This document shows positions 11,451 to 20,208 of a stretch of DNA of 64,000 nt, in pieces; the stretch's first letter is position 1, and each line of letters starts with the position of its first letter. This stretch comes from Mycoplasma yeatsii GM274B (GTDB lineage Bacteria > Bacillota_I > Bacilli_A > Mycoplasmatales > Mycoplasmataceae). A program made the translations under genes and the position numbers. Location: the NCBI RefSeq assembly GCF_000875755.1, contig NZ_CP007520.1, positions 62,001 through 126,000 on the forward strand. The letters are read 5' to 3'. The notes under the pieces are model-generated. The model was given only the letters and a program-made list of their open reading frames with translations, had not been told where the DNA came from and ran no database searches.

Positions 11451-12398
11451 ATGAATATAGAAATTGGTAAAGTATACAAGCAAAGATATAGTAATTTAAA
11501 ATTTGCAATAGCAAAAGATAAAGATGAAAACTTAATAGATGATCACGGTATTCATAGACCTTATGTTGTGTTTTTTAGTAAAGAAAAAGTTTATTATTTA
11601 ACACTTAAGACTGTTAGTAAAAAGAACTACAAAAAGACTAAAAATGATAAGTTTAATCTCATTCTAAGAAAAGACTTATATGATGAAGATAGACGAATAG
11701 CTGTAAATTGTTCAGTTATTAATGTAATGGATAGAAAATTATTTGAAAGTTTATACATTTTAGATAATGAAAAAAATAATTTTCAAATTAAAAGTTGAGA
11801 TTACGATAAAATAATGTCTAAATTAAATGAAGTTTTTGATGACATAATTTATGCTGAAGTTTCACACATTAACGAAGATAAAACTGACTTAGTGTGAAAA
11901 TCTACTTTAGAATCTGAACTAAATAAACTAGACTGCTTAAAGATAATAAAAGGGTATAATAATCTTTTATTCGAAAGTGATATACCTAGAAAATCCTTGT
12001 TAGATAATCCTGAAGAATTCTACAATGTAGTTAAAAGCTTTTATGAAAAAATCAAATTTGAAAATGATAAACTTTTTGAAGAATTTGTTACAACCGAACA
12101 CGAAATGCAATCAATTAAATATGAATTACATATTAATCAAGCTATAGATAAATTAAATAAAGAATTAGAACAAGAACAAGAACAACATAATAAATTAAAA
12201 CAACAAATAATAGAAAGAGAAAAAGAACTAGCTAAATTAAAAGAACAACAAGAAATTGAAGAGTTATTAGAACTATTAAAAACTCCCGAACAACCTAAAA
12301 ATAATAATCAACAAGAATCTCAAAAACATCATCTAGATAATGAAGATGATGAAACTGACACACCAAAACCTACACAATCACTTAAGCTTACAATGTAA
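11451..12398 (+). CDS. Mbov_0400-type ICE protein, N-terminus like an SH3-barrel toxin, coiled-coil C-terminus
   Basis: The 315-residue protein starts 40 bases after the terminator, with AAAAGGAA upstream. Residues 1-80 contain an HRPYVVFF strand followed by YYLTLKT. That pattern loosely recalls MazF/PemK and ToxN-type endoribonuclease barrels (a conserved RP followed by beta strands), but I cannot verify homology. Residues 215-270 are a strong Gln/Glu/Lys heptad coiled coil, and the tail is acidic and Pro-rich. Its position between the giant surface protein and the transposase end of the element matches Mbov_0400. The RNA-terminator-protein layout is like that of type III toxin-antitoxin loci. 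Toxin activity is inference; the safe call is conserved ICE protein. Confidence 0.75.
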
Positions 12399-12483
12399 AG
12401 TTATTAAAATGCGTTTAAATGCTATTAATAGCTTCATATCTCAACAAAAATAATTATTTAGTAAAAAACTCAATAAATAATAT

Positions 12484-12510
12484 AATCGTTGTATATTCAA
12501 CGATTTTTTT
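12484..12510 (+). terminator. Rho-independent terminator after Mbov_0400-type gene
   Basis: AATCGTTG and CAACGATT form an 8-bp stem with a 6-base loop, followed by a run of seven Ts. The rest of 12399-12600 is AT-rich with no open frame; it holds a GCTATTAATAGC palindrome near 12420. Confidence 0.8.
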
Positions 12511-12600
12511 GTTAAATTAAAAGATAAACTAGTAACTATTTAATATTTAATCAAATATCTTCAAAAGCTTTTAATTATTGTTGAAAGGTATTGTGTATAT

Positions 12601-12727
12601 TTTTATTTTATTTATATTTAGTTTCTATATAGATATAATATATATAAACTATATTAAAAATATAGTAAATAATTTATTTTTATATATAATATAATTATAA
12701 AAGATATTAAAAATATATTATAAATAT
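12601..12727 (+). repeat. 127-bp direct repeat, copy 1
   Basis: This block upstream of the small basic protein is repeated at 13137-13263 upstream of parA, with a single mismatch in 127 bases. It is almost pure A/T with TATAAT-like hexamers (for example at 12634-12639) and overlapping inverted TATA motifs. It probably contains a promoter and may contain a partition or operator site. Confidence 0.9.
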
Positions 12728-12751
12728 TTATAATATTAGATAGGAGCATTT

Positions 12752-13105
12752 ATGGAAAATTTTAATAGAACTATTTCAAATAGTATAGAAGATGATTTTG
12801 GTATGGAGTTAGAAGAAAAAGTAGCTAAGAAAACTGCAACTAGAAATAAGAAAAACGATCCTGCTAGAGATTTTATAAACAAAACTTCAATTTCAAAAAA
12901 TGTTCAAATCGAACAAGACTTGTTTTCGAATAAATCTGTAGCAGTTAAATATAAAATAAAAACAATATATATGAATGAAAGAGTTCTAGAACTTCATCAA
13001 AAATTAGTTAATGATTATGTCCAAAAACGCGGTAAAGCTCCAAGTTTAACTGATATATTCATCGAAGGACTTTACTCATTACAAAATAAAATTGATAATG
13101 AATAG
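12752..13105 (+). CDS. Small basic protein upstream of parA, putative centromere-binding partner
   Basis: The 117-residue product starts 6 bases after a TAGGAG site. The N-terminus is polar and probably disordered (residues 1-55, Lys/Asn-rich). The C-terminal part, about residues 68-112, reads like a ribbon-helix-helix: a short strand (VKYKIKTIYM), then helix-turn-helix-like segments ending with LTDIFIEGLYSLQNKI. A small RHH protein next to a ParA ATPase, each behind the same 127-bp region, is the layout of plasmid type Ib partition modules (ParG- or omega-like). Here the order is partner then ParA. The partner function is inferred from context and fold impression; no ParB family motif is present. 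Confidence 0.6.
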   Translation: MENFNRTISNSIEDDFGMELEEKVAKKTATRNKKNDPARDFINKTSISKNVQIEQDLFSNKSVAVKYKIKTIYMNERVLELHQKLVNDYVQKRGKAPSLTDIFIEGLYSLQNKIDNE

Positions 13106-13116
13106 GTATTGTAAAT

Positions 13117-13140
13117 AAGACTATTTTATAGTCTTTTTTT
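13117..13140 (+). terminator. Rho-independent terminator running into repeat copy 2
   Basis: AAGACTAT and ATAGTCTT form a stem with a 3-base loop, followed by Ts that overlap the first bases of the second 127-bp repeat. The gene before parA therefore ends before parA's own upstream copy begins, so each gene should be transcribed separately. Confidence 0.75.
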
Positions 13141-13263
13141 ATTTTATTTATATTTAGTTTCTATATAGATATAATATATATAAACTATATTAAAAATATA
13201 GTAAATAATTTAATTTTATATATAATATAATTATAAAAGATATTAAAAATATATTATAAATAT
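13137..13263 (+). repeat. 127-bp direct repeat, copy 2
   Basis: Second copy, offset 536 bases from copy 1, with one T-to-A difference near the middle. It ends about 40 bases before the parA start. Confidence 0.9.
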
Positions 13264-13304
13264 ATAATAACTATATAATTTTATTGAGAAAGGTATCTAA
13301 ATAT

Positions 13305-14219
13305 ATGAAAAATGTTAATGTAATTAGTTTTGGTGGACTTAAAGGTGGAGTTGGGAAAACTACACTTAATTTAAACGTAGCTGGAGCTTTAGCTAAACAA
13401 GGTAAAAAGATCCTTGTTATGGACTTTGATCCGCAAGGTTCAATAACTCAAACTTTAAGAGAATCTGTTAGTCAGACAAAAGACGTTCAAGGTACTGAAA
13501 AGTGACTTTTAGATGAAGTTACTAAACAGGACTTGAAAAAGACTATTTTAAAAAGCTTTATTGAAAACATTGATTTTATACCATCAACTCCAATTTTAGA
13601 AAAGCAAAATAGACAATTAGTTTTAGAAGTGAATAGAGAAAAAAGATTAATTACTAATATGATTAAAATTGGTGAAGAACAACAACTTCTTTCTTCATAC
13701 GATCACATTATTGTTGATATAAATCCTAGTTTTGATCCAATTGCTGAAAATGTTTATGTAGCTTGTGCATTTCGTGGTGGAGTTATACAAGTTGTTAACC
13801 CTGATCCTTTTTCTTTAACTGGTGCTATTAAAAACTTAAAAATCTGAGAAAAAAGGTATATGAGCGATACTTTTTCTAATATACCTAATGCATTAAAAGC
13901 TATTTTGATAAATAAGGTTAAAAATAACGCTTTATCTAAAGAAATTGTAAGCTTATTGAGTGATGATAACTTCTTATTTAAAGACTTAGTTTTAAATACA
14001 ATTGTAGTTCAAAATAACGCAATTGAAAAATCAATTTTACAAAAAAACACTAAAACTGGTATAGTTAAAATTAACTTAGCTATTGATGATAAAAGACTAA
14101 ATAGTTGAGAAAAAACTAAATGAATTAAAGAAAACGATAAACTGAACAGTTTAATTAAAAATGGTAATCCAATAAGTAATTTAATTAACGAATTAAGAGA
14201 AAAAGAAATACTGTATTAG
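13305..14219 (+). CDS. parA: ParA/Soj-type partition ATPase of the ICE
   Basis: The ATG at 13305 follows GAGAAAGG; an upstream in-frame alternative at 13284 would swallow that site. The 304-residue protein has the deviant Walker A motif KGGVGKTT at residues 13-20, a Walker A' block (VMDFDPQGS) near residue 44, and a third motif (HIIVDINPSFD) near residue 140. These are the ParA/MinD P-loop signatures. ParA ATPases move or stabilise DNA by ATP-dependent dimer binding. In an ICE this probably supports maintenance of the excised or replicating circular form. Its last 197 bases are duplicated downstream at 14576-14774. Three interruptions under the standard code are UGA Trp. Confidence 0.92.
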
Positions 14220-14222
14220 GAG
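14026..14222 (+). repeat. Duplicated segment, source copy inside the parA 3' end
   Basis: This segment covers the parA C-terminal coding part and its trailing GGAG. It recurs at 14576-14774 with three substitutions and two extra As. Confidence 0.92.
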
Positions 14223-14231
14223 TGGATAATT

Positions 14232-14576
14232 ATGATCTGAAGAGAATACTTAGAAGAAAAACAAGGTTGTTCAAAAAGATATCAGCTTTATAAAGCTAGA
14301 AAAGAAAATCCTGACTACGTTTGAACAAAATGAAGAAAATTTTGAACATTTTTCTTCTTATTTTTCTGATATCCTTTTACATTTATTAAGTGAATTAACG
14401 TAGAAGTAATTGGTGATAATTGAATTTTAATTATAATTGTACTTATATTTTTAGCTATACTTGGTGGGGTTATAGCTTTTATAGTTATTAATTTTAATAC
14501 TATTAAAATGCTTGTATCTATTGTTTTAGCACTTGTCGTATTTTTTATTGTTTTAAAAGCTTGATTGAGTAGTTAA
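14232..14576 (+). CDS. Small Trp-rich membrane protein (114 aa)
   Basis: The ATG follows GGAG by 9 bases. The product has a basic N-terminus, then a segment with several Trp and Phe residues (many encoded by UGA), and two or three hydrophobic helices (about residues 36-56, 64-86 and 89-110). Its stop codon TAA is completed at the junction with the duplicated parA fragment, so the original C-terminus may have been changed by the rearrangement. It is distantly similar in layout to the next small membrane protein (short basic head, FFF-rich helix, two more helices). Function is unknown. Confidence 0.65.
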
Positions 14577-14774
14577 AAAATCAATTTTACAAAAAAACAC
14601 TAAAACTGGTATAGTTAAAATTAACTTAGCTATTGATGATAAAAGACTAAATAGTTGAGAAAAAACTAAATGAATTAAAGAAAACGATAAACTGAACAGT
14701 TTAATTAAAAAAATGGTAATCCAATAAATAATTTAATTAATGAATTAAGAGAAAAAGAAATACTATATTAGGAG
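14576..14774 (+). pseudogene. Duplicated parA 3' fragment (not translated)
   Basis: This is a near-identical copy of 14026-14222. It has no start codon, and an AA insertion shifts the frame relative to parA. It ends with the same TAGGAG, which now serves as the ribosome-binding region for the next gene. The fragment is almost unchanged while the genes flanking it have diverged, which suggests recent recombination or selection on the sequence as DNA. Confidence 0.88.
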
Positions 14775-14781
14775 ATTAATT

Positions 14782-15099
14782 ATGAAATGATTTTTCCGTT
14801 GTTTAAACAATCAAAAAATTGTCACTAAACATTATCAAAAGAATAAACTAAAACTTCAACAAGGATATACTCCAACAATATTAGAAAGAATTTGAAATTT
14901 TTTCTTCTGATTTGGTTGATATATTTTGTCTGCAGTAAAATTATTTTTCCGTGTTTATTGATTATATATTATTATATTAGCTTTAATTATAGCTATAGCA
15001 GTTTTAATTATTGTTTATATTCAACAAATTTTAATGGGTATTGGAATTATTATAGTTTCTATCATAGTTTTAGGTGTAATAAAAGCAAGGTTGCGTTAG
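14782..15099 (+). CDS. Small membrane protein, probable paralogue of the preceding one (105 aa)
   Basis: The start follows the GGAG carried by the duplicated parA fragment. The basic N-terminus (about 35 residues) is followed by a Trp/Phe-rich helix (FFFWFGWYIL, about residues 41-52), then two strongly hydrophobic helices (about residues 59-80 and 84-101). Layout and spacing resemble the gene at 14232-14576, and both follow a parA 3' end. They look like products of a tandem duplication that has since diverged. Function is unknown; a small membrane-bound entry-exclusion or immunity role is possible but unsupported. Confidence 0.65.
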
Positions 15100-15121
15100 A
15101 GTACTTATGTGCTCTTTTTTT
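15098..15121 (+). terminator. Rho-independent terminator
   Basis: AGAGTAC and GTGCTCT pair (one G-U) around a TTAT loop, followed by seven Ts. It overlaps the stop codon of the small membrane protein. Confidence 0.75.
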
Positions 15122-15133
15122 ATAAGGAGAAAT

Positions 15134-16372
15134 ATGGAATTTAATGAAAATTTATTTGATAATAACTTAACTTTTTTAAGTGAATTATACCAACAAAAAG
15201 CAAATGAAATTAATAAACTTGAACAAGAATTTAGAGAAATAAAAAGAAAAGAATTATATCCTAATTGACGTATTTTTAGACGTTGTAAAAGAAAGTGAAT
15301 TACATTTGCTGGTATATTTGAACTTAATTTAACAATGTATGAAATAACTGATCAAATCACTAAAAAAGTTAAGCGTTTTTGTTACTATCATCATTCTAAA
15401 TTAGAAGAACTACAATACTCAAAATATGATATTGATGTTTTAAAATATGCTGTTAGAAGTTATCTTGAAAATACTAATACTCCGTTATTTTTAAAGGAAT
15501 TTTTACCTAGTAAACAGTTAATTAATCACTATATAAAAACTTCAAATATTGAAGAAATAATTTATGAAAATAATCAAAAATTACTTACTAAAACTCATCA
15601 AAAATTAGTCGATTGTAATGAACAAATTTATCTAGAAATGGATGATTTTTATGTTAATCATCAACAAGAAAATCTTAAAAAAATGAGAGTTAGAGAAGTA
15701 ATTTTACATACTTTAGATGATAAAAAGAGACAACTTAATGACGTTATTAATATCTTTTTTACTAAAAATTTAGATGAAAGAAATAACGAATTTAACAACT
15801 TAAATTATGTTTTTTGAAACATAAAACACTTTATAAAAAGTTTTAAAAATAGGTGAAAAATTATTGTTAATGGTGATGCTGCTAAATGAATCTCTAATCT
15901 AGCTGAACAGTTAGAATTGAAGTTTTGTTTAGATCTTTTTCATATTAAAAAAGCATTAAATACTGCTTTTTCAACTAATAAATTTGCTAGCCAAGCTAAC
16001 AAAAAATACTTTAAAAATTGAATAAATAAACAGTTTAATTTACCTTGAAAAGATGTTTTTGAGCAAGCAATTTTTAATAAAGATAAAGAATTTTTTAAGC
16101 AAATTTATTTTGAATTTCTAGCTGAAGCACGGAGAAATAACGTACCTAGTAGCATAATTTTGAATGCTAGAAGCTTCTATAAAATGATAATGAACAACAG
16201 TAAATGACTATTTGAAAATCATAAAAAATTTAGTAGCTTTACTGAGCATTTTGTATTCAATTCTTTCAAAAAACATATTAAAAAATGACAAGCTTTATTC
16301 TGTTTTAGAAACATAAAAATGAAAGTAATTTTTAAAAATTTACTGAAAAATCAAGCAACGGTTTTTTTATAG
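15134..16372 (+). CDS. ISLre2/UPF0236-like transposase of the ICE (Mbov_0401-type)
   Basis: The 412-residue product starts after AAGGAGA. It begins with a coiled-coil-like Glu/Lys-rich head, then a region with Arg/Lys and Cys residues (RIFRRCKRKW and KRFCYYHHSKL) that in UPF0236 proteins precedes the catalytic fold. The motif NGDAAKWI places an Asp at residue 248, and FCLDLFHIKKAL places Asp267 followed by FH. This spacing is the signature of ISLre2/UPF0236 DDE-type transposases. The final acidic residue is probably in the region after residue 325 but I cannot fix it. In mycoplasma ICEs this family is the recombinase for excision and integration, and it lies at one end of the element, as here. 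Confidence 0.82.
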
Positions 16373-16382
16373 AAAATAGGGG

Positions 16383-16505
16383 TGTTACACTTTTGTAACA
16401 GTTTTTGAGTATGTCTATATATACGTAGTATATATAGTTTTTGGTGGTGTTACACTTTTGTAACAAATTTTAAAGGGTGTTACACTTTTGTAACAGTTTG
16501 TAACA
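16383..16505 (+). repeat. Three 18-bp inverted-repeat elements plus half-site
   Basis: TGTTACACTTTTGTAACA occurs at 16383-16400, 16448-16465 and 16478-16495. Each copy is itself palindromic (TGTTACA, 4 bases, TGTAACA). A half-site TGTAACA lies at 16499-16505 and a further half-site TGTTACA at 16575-16581. This is an array of binding sites for a dimeric protein, or a series of hairpins. Confidence 0.92.
16415..16437 (+). repeat. Perfect 10-bp-arm palindrome
   Basis: CTATATATAC and GTATATATAG flank a GTA centre, between iteron copies 1 and 2. Confidence 0.85.
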
Positions 16506-16521
16506 GTGTTTTTTAAATATG

Positions 16522-16542
16522 CTATATTACTATGTAATATAG
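16522..16542 (+). repeat. Perfect 9-bp-arm palindrome
   Basis: CTATATTAC and GTAATATAG flank TAT. A second hairpin, CCCC-TGGTAA-GGGG, follows at 16560-16573. Confidence 0.85.
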
Positions 16543-16596
16543 AATTTTTGAAACTTTGTCCCCTGGTAAGGGGGTGTTACAAAACCTTATCTTGCC

Positions 16597-16634
16597 TTTA
16601 AAGGGTGCACGCACGCGTAGGGGCACACTTTAAA
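16597..16634 (+). repeat. GC-rich interrupted hairpin near ICE end
   Basis: TTTAAAGGGTGC (16597-16608) pairs with GCACACTTTAAA (16623-16634), with one mismatch. The loop contains ACGCACGCG. This GC-rich patch is very unlike the surrounding sequence and lies within 100 bases of the inferred ICE boundary. Confidence 0.7.
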
Positions 16635-16673
16635 CGGTATCTGATACACTTTGTTGCAAAAATTACAAAAACA

Positions 16674-16701
16674 TTGTAACTGGTAAAAATAGTGCTATAA
16701 T
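16674..16701 (+). promoter_or_regulatory. Outward-facing promoter at ICE right end
   Basis: TTGTAA, a 16-base spacer ending in TGC, and a perfect TATAAT point away from the ICE into the truncated surface-protein gene. Confidence 0.6.
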
Positions 16702-16717
16702 GAGATTAAGAATTTAA

Positions 16718-19024
16718 CCAGCAATAGTCTTTTTACTAACATACCTAAATTTTACGGTTGCAGATAAACTAAACGGTTTTTCTATTTCAACAACTGAACT
16801 TAGTTTGAAAATAAAAAAATATTGAAACCTAATAATTAAGCACAAATTCAAACAAACTGATAAAGTTGAAACAGCAATCAATTACATTAAAGAAATACTA
16901 ACTCAAGAAGAGTTGAGTAAAATTGATTTCTTAAGAACCAGAAGTAATGAAAACATTGAAAAAGAAACTGTCACATTCTTTATATCACAAACAAATCAAG
17001 ACGGTTCTCAAAAAACAAAAACCGTTGTTTTAGATGAAGTTAAATTTACATATGATGATGAGTTTATAAAATCTATAAGAACAAGAGTAGATGAAATTTT
17101 TAAAGATATAGCATTACCTAAAGATAAAATTATAATTAAAAATTCTGAACTATTAGATATTATAAAAAATAATTTTTCTAACGAAAAAGAAAAGTTAGCT
17201 ATTCATTTAAAAGATATTAACGACTACAACAAAAAAGTTGAAGATAAAATAGAAATTAAATATAGTTATAACTCTGAAGTATATACATATAAAATATCTG
17301 AAAGAAAAATAGAAGTAATTAAACCAACTGTTTACTTAGATGAAAATAATAAGGTTCAAAAAATATTTGATATAGACTTAAGCACAGATAAATATTTTTC
17401 AGTTGAACACATAAAAGAGATAGGATATTTTAAAGATGAGTCTTCTAATCTTATTAAAGCAGTAAGAATGCCAGTAAATGTTATAACTGTACCAGACAAA
17501 TTACCTGAAGAAATAGAATCAACCGAATCAATGTTTGAAGGTGCAATAGATTTTAATGGTAATTTAAGTTCTTGAGATGTTTCTAATGTAAGAGTTATGA
17601 AAAATATGTTTAAAAAGACAAAGGGTTTTAATGGAGATTTATCTAGTTGAAATGTTTCAAATGTAATTGATACTAGTGGAATGTTTCACGAAGCAACAGC
17701 ATTTAATAGACCAATAAATAGCTGATCACACAAAACTAGAAATATTGAAAATATGGAATCAATGTTTGAAGAAGCCACAGTGTTTGATCAAGATTTAAAT
17801 GATTGAAACACTTCAAATGTAACAAATATGAAATCTTTATTTAAAAATGCTGAACAATTTAATGGAAATATAACAAATTGAAACACTGAAAATGTAATCA
17901 ATATGGGCCATATGTTTGAAGAAGCTGAAAAGTTTAATAAAGATTTAACAAAATGAAATGTTTCAAAAGTTAAATATATGAATCATATGTTTGTTAATAC
18001 AACAATATCTACTAGTTTATCTGAGTGATCTAATAAAATATCAAGTTTAGAAGAAATAGAATATATGTTTGCAAAATCTAAATTTGATAGAAATGAAGAA
18101 AAATCCATTTCTTCTTGAAATATTAGTTCTATTAAAAGTTTAAAAGGTTTATTTCAAGGTTCAGATTATAATTTAAATTTAAATGGTAAATTTTCTGAAA
18201 CCATGTCTAATGTGATTGATTTTTCATATATGTTTTCTAACGAAAGCAAGTTTAATCAAGAAATAAAAGATTGAGATCTATCTAGTGCAATAACAGTTAA
18301 AGAAATGTTTTCAGGTAATAAAATATTTAATCAAAAACTGAATACTTTAAAAAATACTAATAAATTAAAAAATGTGTCAGGTATGCTAAAAAATGCTGTT
18401 AACTTTAATGAATCTATAAATTTTGAAATTGAAAATGTAACTGATATGAGCGAAATGTTTCAAGGAGCTAAATCTTTAACAGACAAAGCTCTTGTAGGAA
18501 CGAAAGATTGAAAAGATCAATCGAAGAATGTTGAAACTGTAAGATCTATGTTTGCTTTTACTGAAAAATTTGAAGGAAAATCTCTAGATCAAAACTTTGA
18601 CTTTCAAAACGTTAGAGATTTTAGTAGTATGTTTCAAAATGCAAAGGGTTTTAATGGTGCAATAACTAGATGACAAATTGTTAAATTTAGAAACAATAAA
18701 TGTGCTTTTAATGTTAATATGGAAAACATGTTTAATAATGCAACATCATTTAATCAGAGCTTAGGTGTAAGTTGGAAATCTAAACTGAATTGTGTTGAAA
18801 ATATTAATGGAATGTTTAATGGTGCTACAAGTTTTAATCAAGACCTACACACATGATCGCTACCTACAATACTAGGTGGAACTTTAAAAACTGATGATGG
18901 TAGGCTTATTGAAGTAAAAGGAAATAATAATTATAAATTTTTTAATGAAAAAGGTCATAAAGACTTTACTTTTGCTAGTGGTAATTTACCAAAAGGTATG
19001 CAAAAAATCGAAGGAATAAGATAA
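16718..19024 (+). pseudogene. DUF285 (BspA-like) surface protein, 5' end lost
   Basis: The frame is open for 768 codons but has no ATG, GTG or credible ribosome-binding site until well inside coding-like sequence, and no signal peptide. A different frame (16693-16764) also reads as coding-like up to near 16760, which suggests an old frameshift there. From about 17530 the protein is built of repeats of roughly 25 residues with the pattern MFxxAxxFNxxLxxWNVSNVxxM. These are DUF285 repeats, found in mycoplasma surface proteins of BspA type with leucine-rich-repeat character. Loss of the leader at the ICE boundary suggests disruption by integration or recombination. If an internal start is used, the product would not be exported. 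Confidence 0.78.
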
Positions 19025-19030
19025 TAACTA

Positions 19031-19055
19031 AAAAACAGAGCTAAGCTCTGTTTTT
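19031..19055. terminator. Bidirectional terminator between DUF285 gene and ldh
   Basis: CAGAGC-TAA-GCTCTG is flanked by As and Ts on both sides, so it can end transcription from the plus-strand surface gene and from minus-strand ldh. Confidence 0.82.
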
Positions 19056-19087
19056 GTGTACTCTATTAAATAAAATTTTCTTAAAGA

Positions 19088-20047
19088 TTAACCATTAATG
19101 ATATCTTTAACAGAATCAATTGTTTTTCTTAAAGTTTCACATGAAGAATCAAATCTAGCTTGTTCTTTTTCGTTTATGTCTCATTGAATGATTTCTTCTC
19201 ATCCGTTTGCTCCAATTACAGCAGGTACTCCTGTGTATAGTCCGCTATTTTTGTATTCACCATTTAATTGTGCTCCAACCATTAGACAAACTTTTTCATC
19301 TCTTAAAACAGCTGTTGCAATTCTTGTTAAACAAGCTCCAATTCCGTAGAATGTTGCACGTTTTAAGTTAATGATTTTGTAAGCCATCATAATAGCTTCT
19401 TTTTCAATTTCTTCTAATTCTTTTTGAGAAATTTTATTTGTTTCTAAGTAGTGTGAAATTGGTTGACCCATAATGTTTGCTTTTGATCAAATAGCAACTG
19501 ATGAATCTCCGTGTTCACCTAATAAATATGCATCGATTGAAGATGGGTGTACATTTACTTTATCAGCTAATAATCTTCTTAATCTTACTGAGTCTAAAGT
19601 AGTTCCTGAACCGATAACTTTATGTGGATCGAATCCTGTAACTTGTTGATATGCGTGAGTAATAACATCAACTGGGTTAGATGCGATAATTGTAATTCCA
19701 TCAAATCCTGATTTTTTAACCTCAGTTGCAATAGATTTTATAATTTCAGTGTTTCCTGCAACCATCTCTAATCTAGTTTCACCTGGTTTTTGTGGACGAC
19801 CTGCTGTAATTACAATAACATCAGCATCTTTACAGTCTTCATAGCTTCCGGCTTTAACAGAACTAAATGATTTTGGAAGAACTGCTAAAGTATCTGATAA
19901 GTCTAATGCGTTTCCTTCTGCTGCATCTTTAAATGCATCGATTAACACATAGTGTTGAGCTAATCCTTGGTTAATAGCAGCATATAAGAATGAACATCCA
20001 ACTGCTCCTGCTCCAATTAATACAACTTTTTTTGAAGTTTTTTTCAT
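19088..20047 (-). CDS. ldh: L-lactate dehydrogenase
   Basis: The 319-residue protein reduces pyruvate to L-lactate with NADH and so regenerates NAD+ for glycolysis, the main energy route of fermenting mycoplasmas. The N-terminal Rossmann motif is GAGAVG, followed by an Asp in VLIDAF that selects NAD. DVIVITAGRPQKPGETR is the substrate-loop region with Arg residues, ASNPVDV follows, and GEHGDSS carries the catalytic His179. Length is normal for the family. A GGAGAG site lies about 8 bases before the ATG, and a TATAAT sequence (minus strand, 20082-20087) fits a -10 box. Two standard-code breaks are UGA Trp. Confidence 0.97.
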
Positions 20048-20182
20048 ATTTATCTCTCCTTTAGATTTTTGAGTCAAATATATTATATAATTCTTGAGCA
20101 ATAATTTTTATAAATAATGTTTGAAAATATTTGTTATTTAAAACAACTTAATAAATAAATTCTTAAAAAGATAATTTAAAAT

Positions 20183-20208
20183 AACAAAACAGCATATGCT
20201 GTTTTGTT
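20183..20208 (-). terminator. Terminator of the prs-pth operon
   Basis: A perfect palindrome of 26 bases, AACAAAACAGCAT and its complement, overlaps the pth stop. The outer A/T arms give a U-run on the minus strand. Confidence 0.8.

Noticed and set aside
11301..11483. 60-codon minus-strand frame over the structured RNA
   Set aside because: It would overlap the terminator and the start of the next gene, and it has no ribosome-binding site. The base pairing explains the conservation better.
14892..15125. 77-codon plus frame rich in Tyr and Phe
   Set aside because: It overlaps in another frame the small membrane protein at 14782-15099, which has a proper GGAG start and terminator.
19031..19055. 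Second small RNA between the DUF285 gene and ldh
   Set aside because: Only a symmetrical terminator is seen, with no promoter or extra structure.
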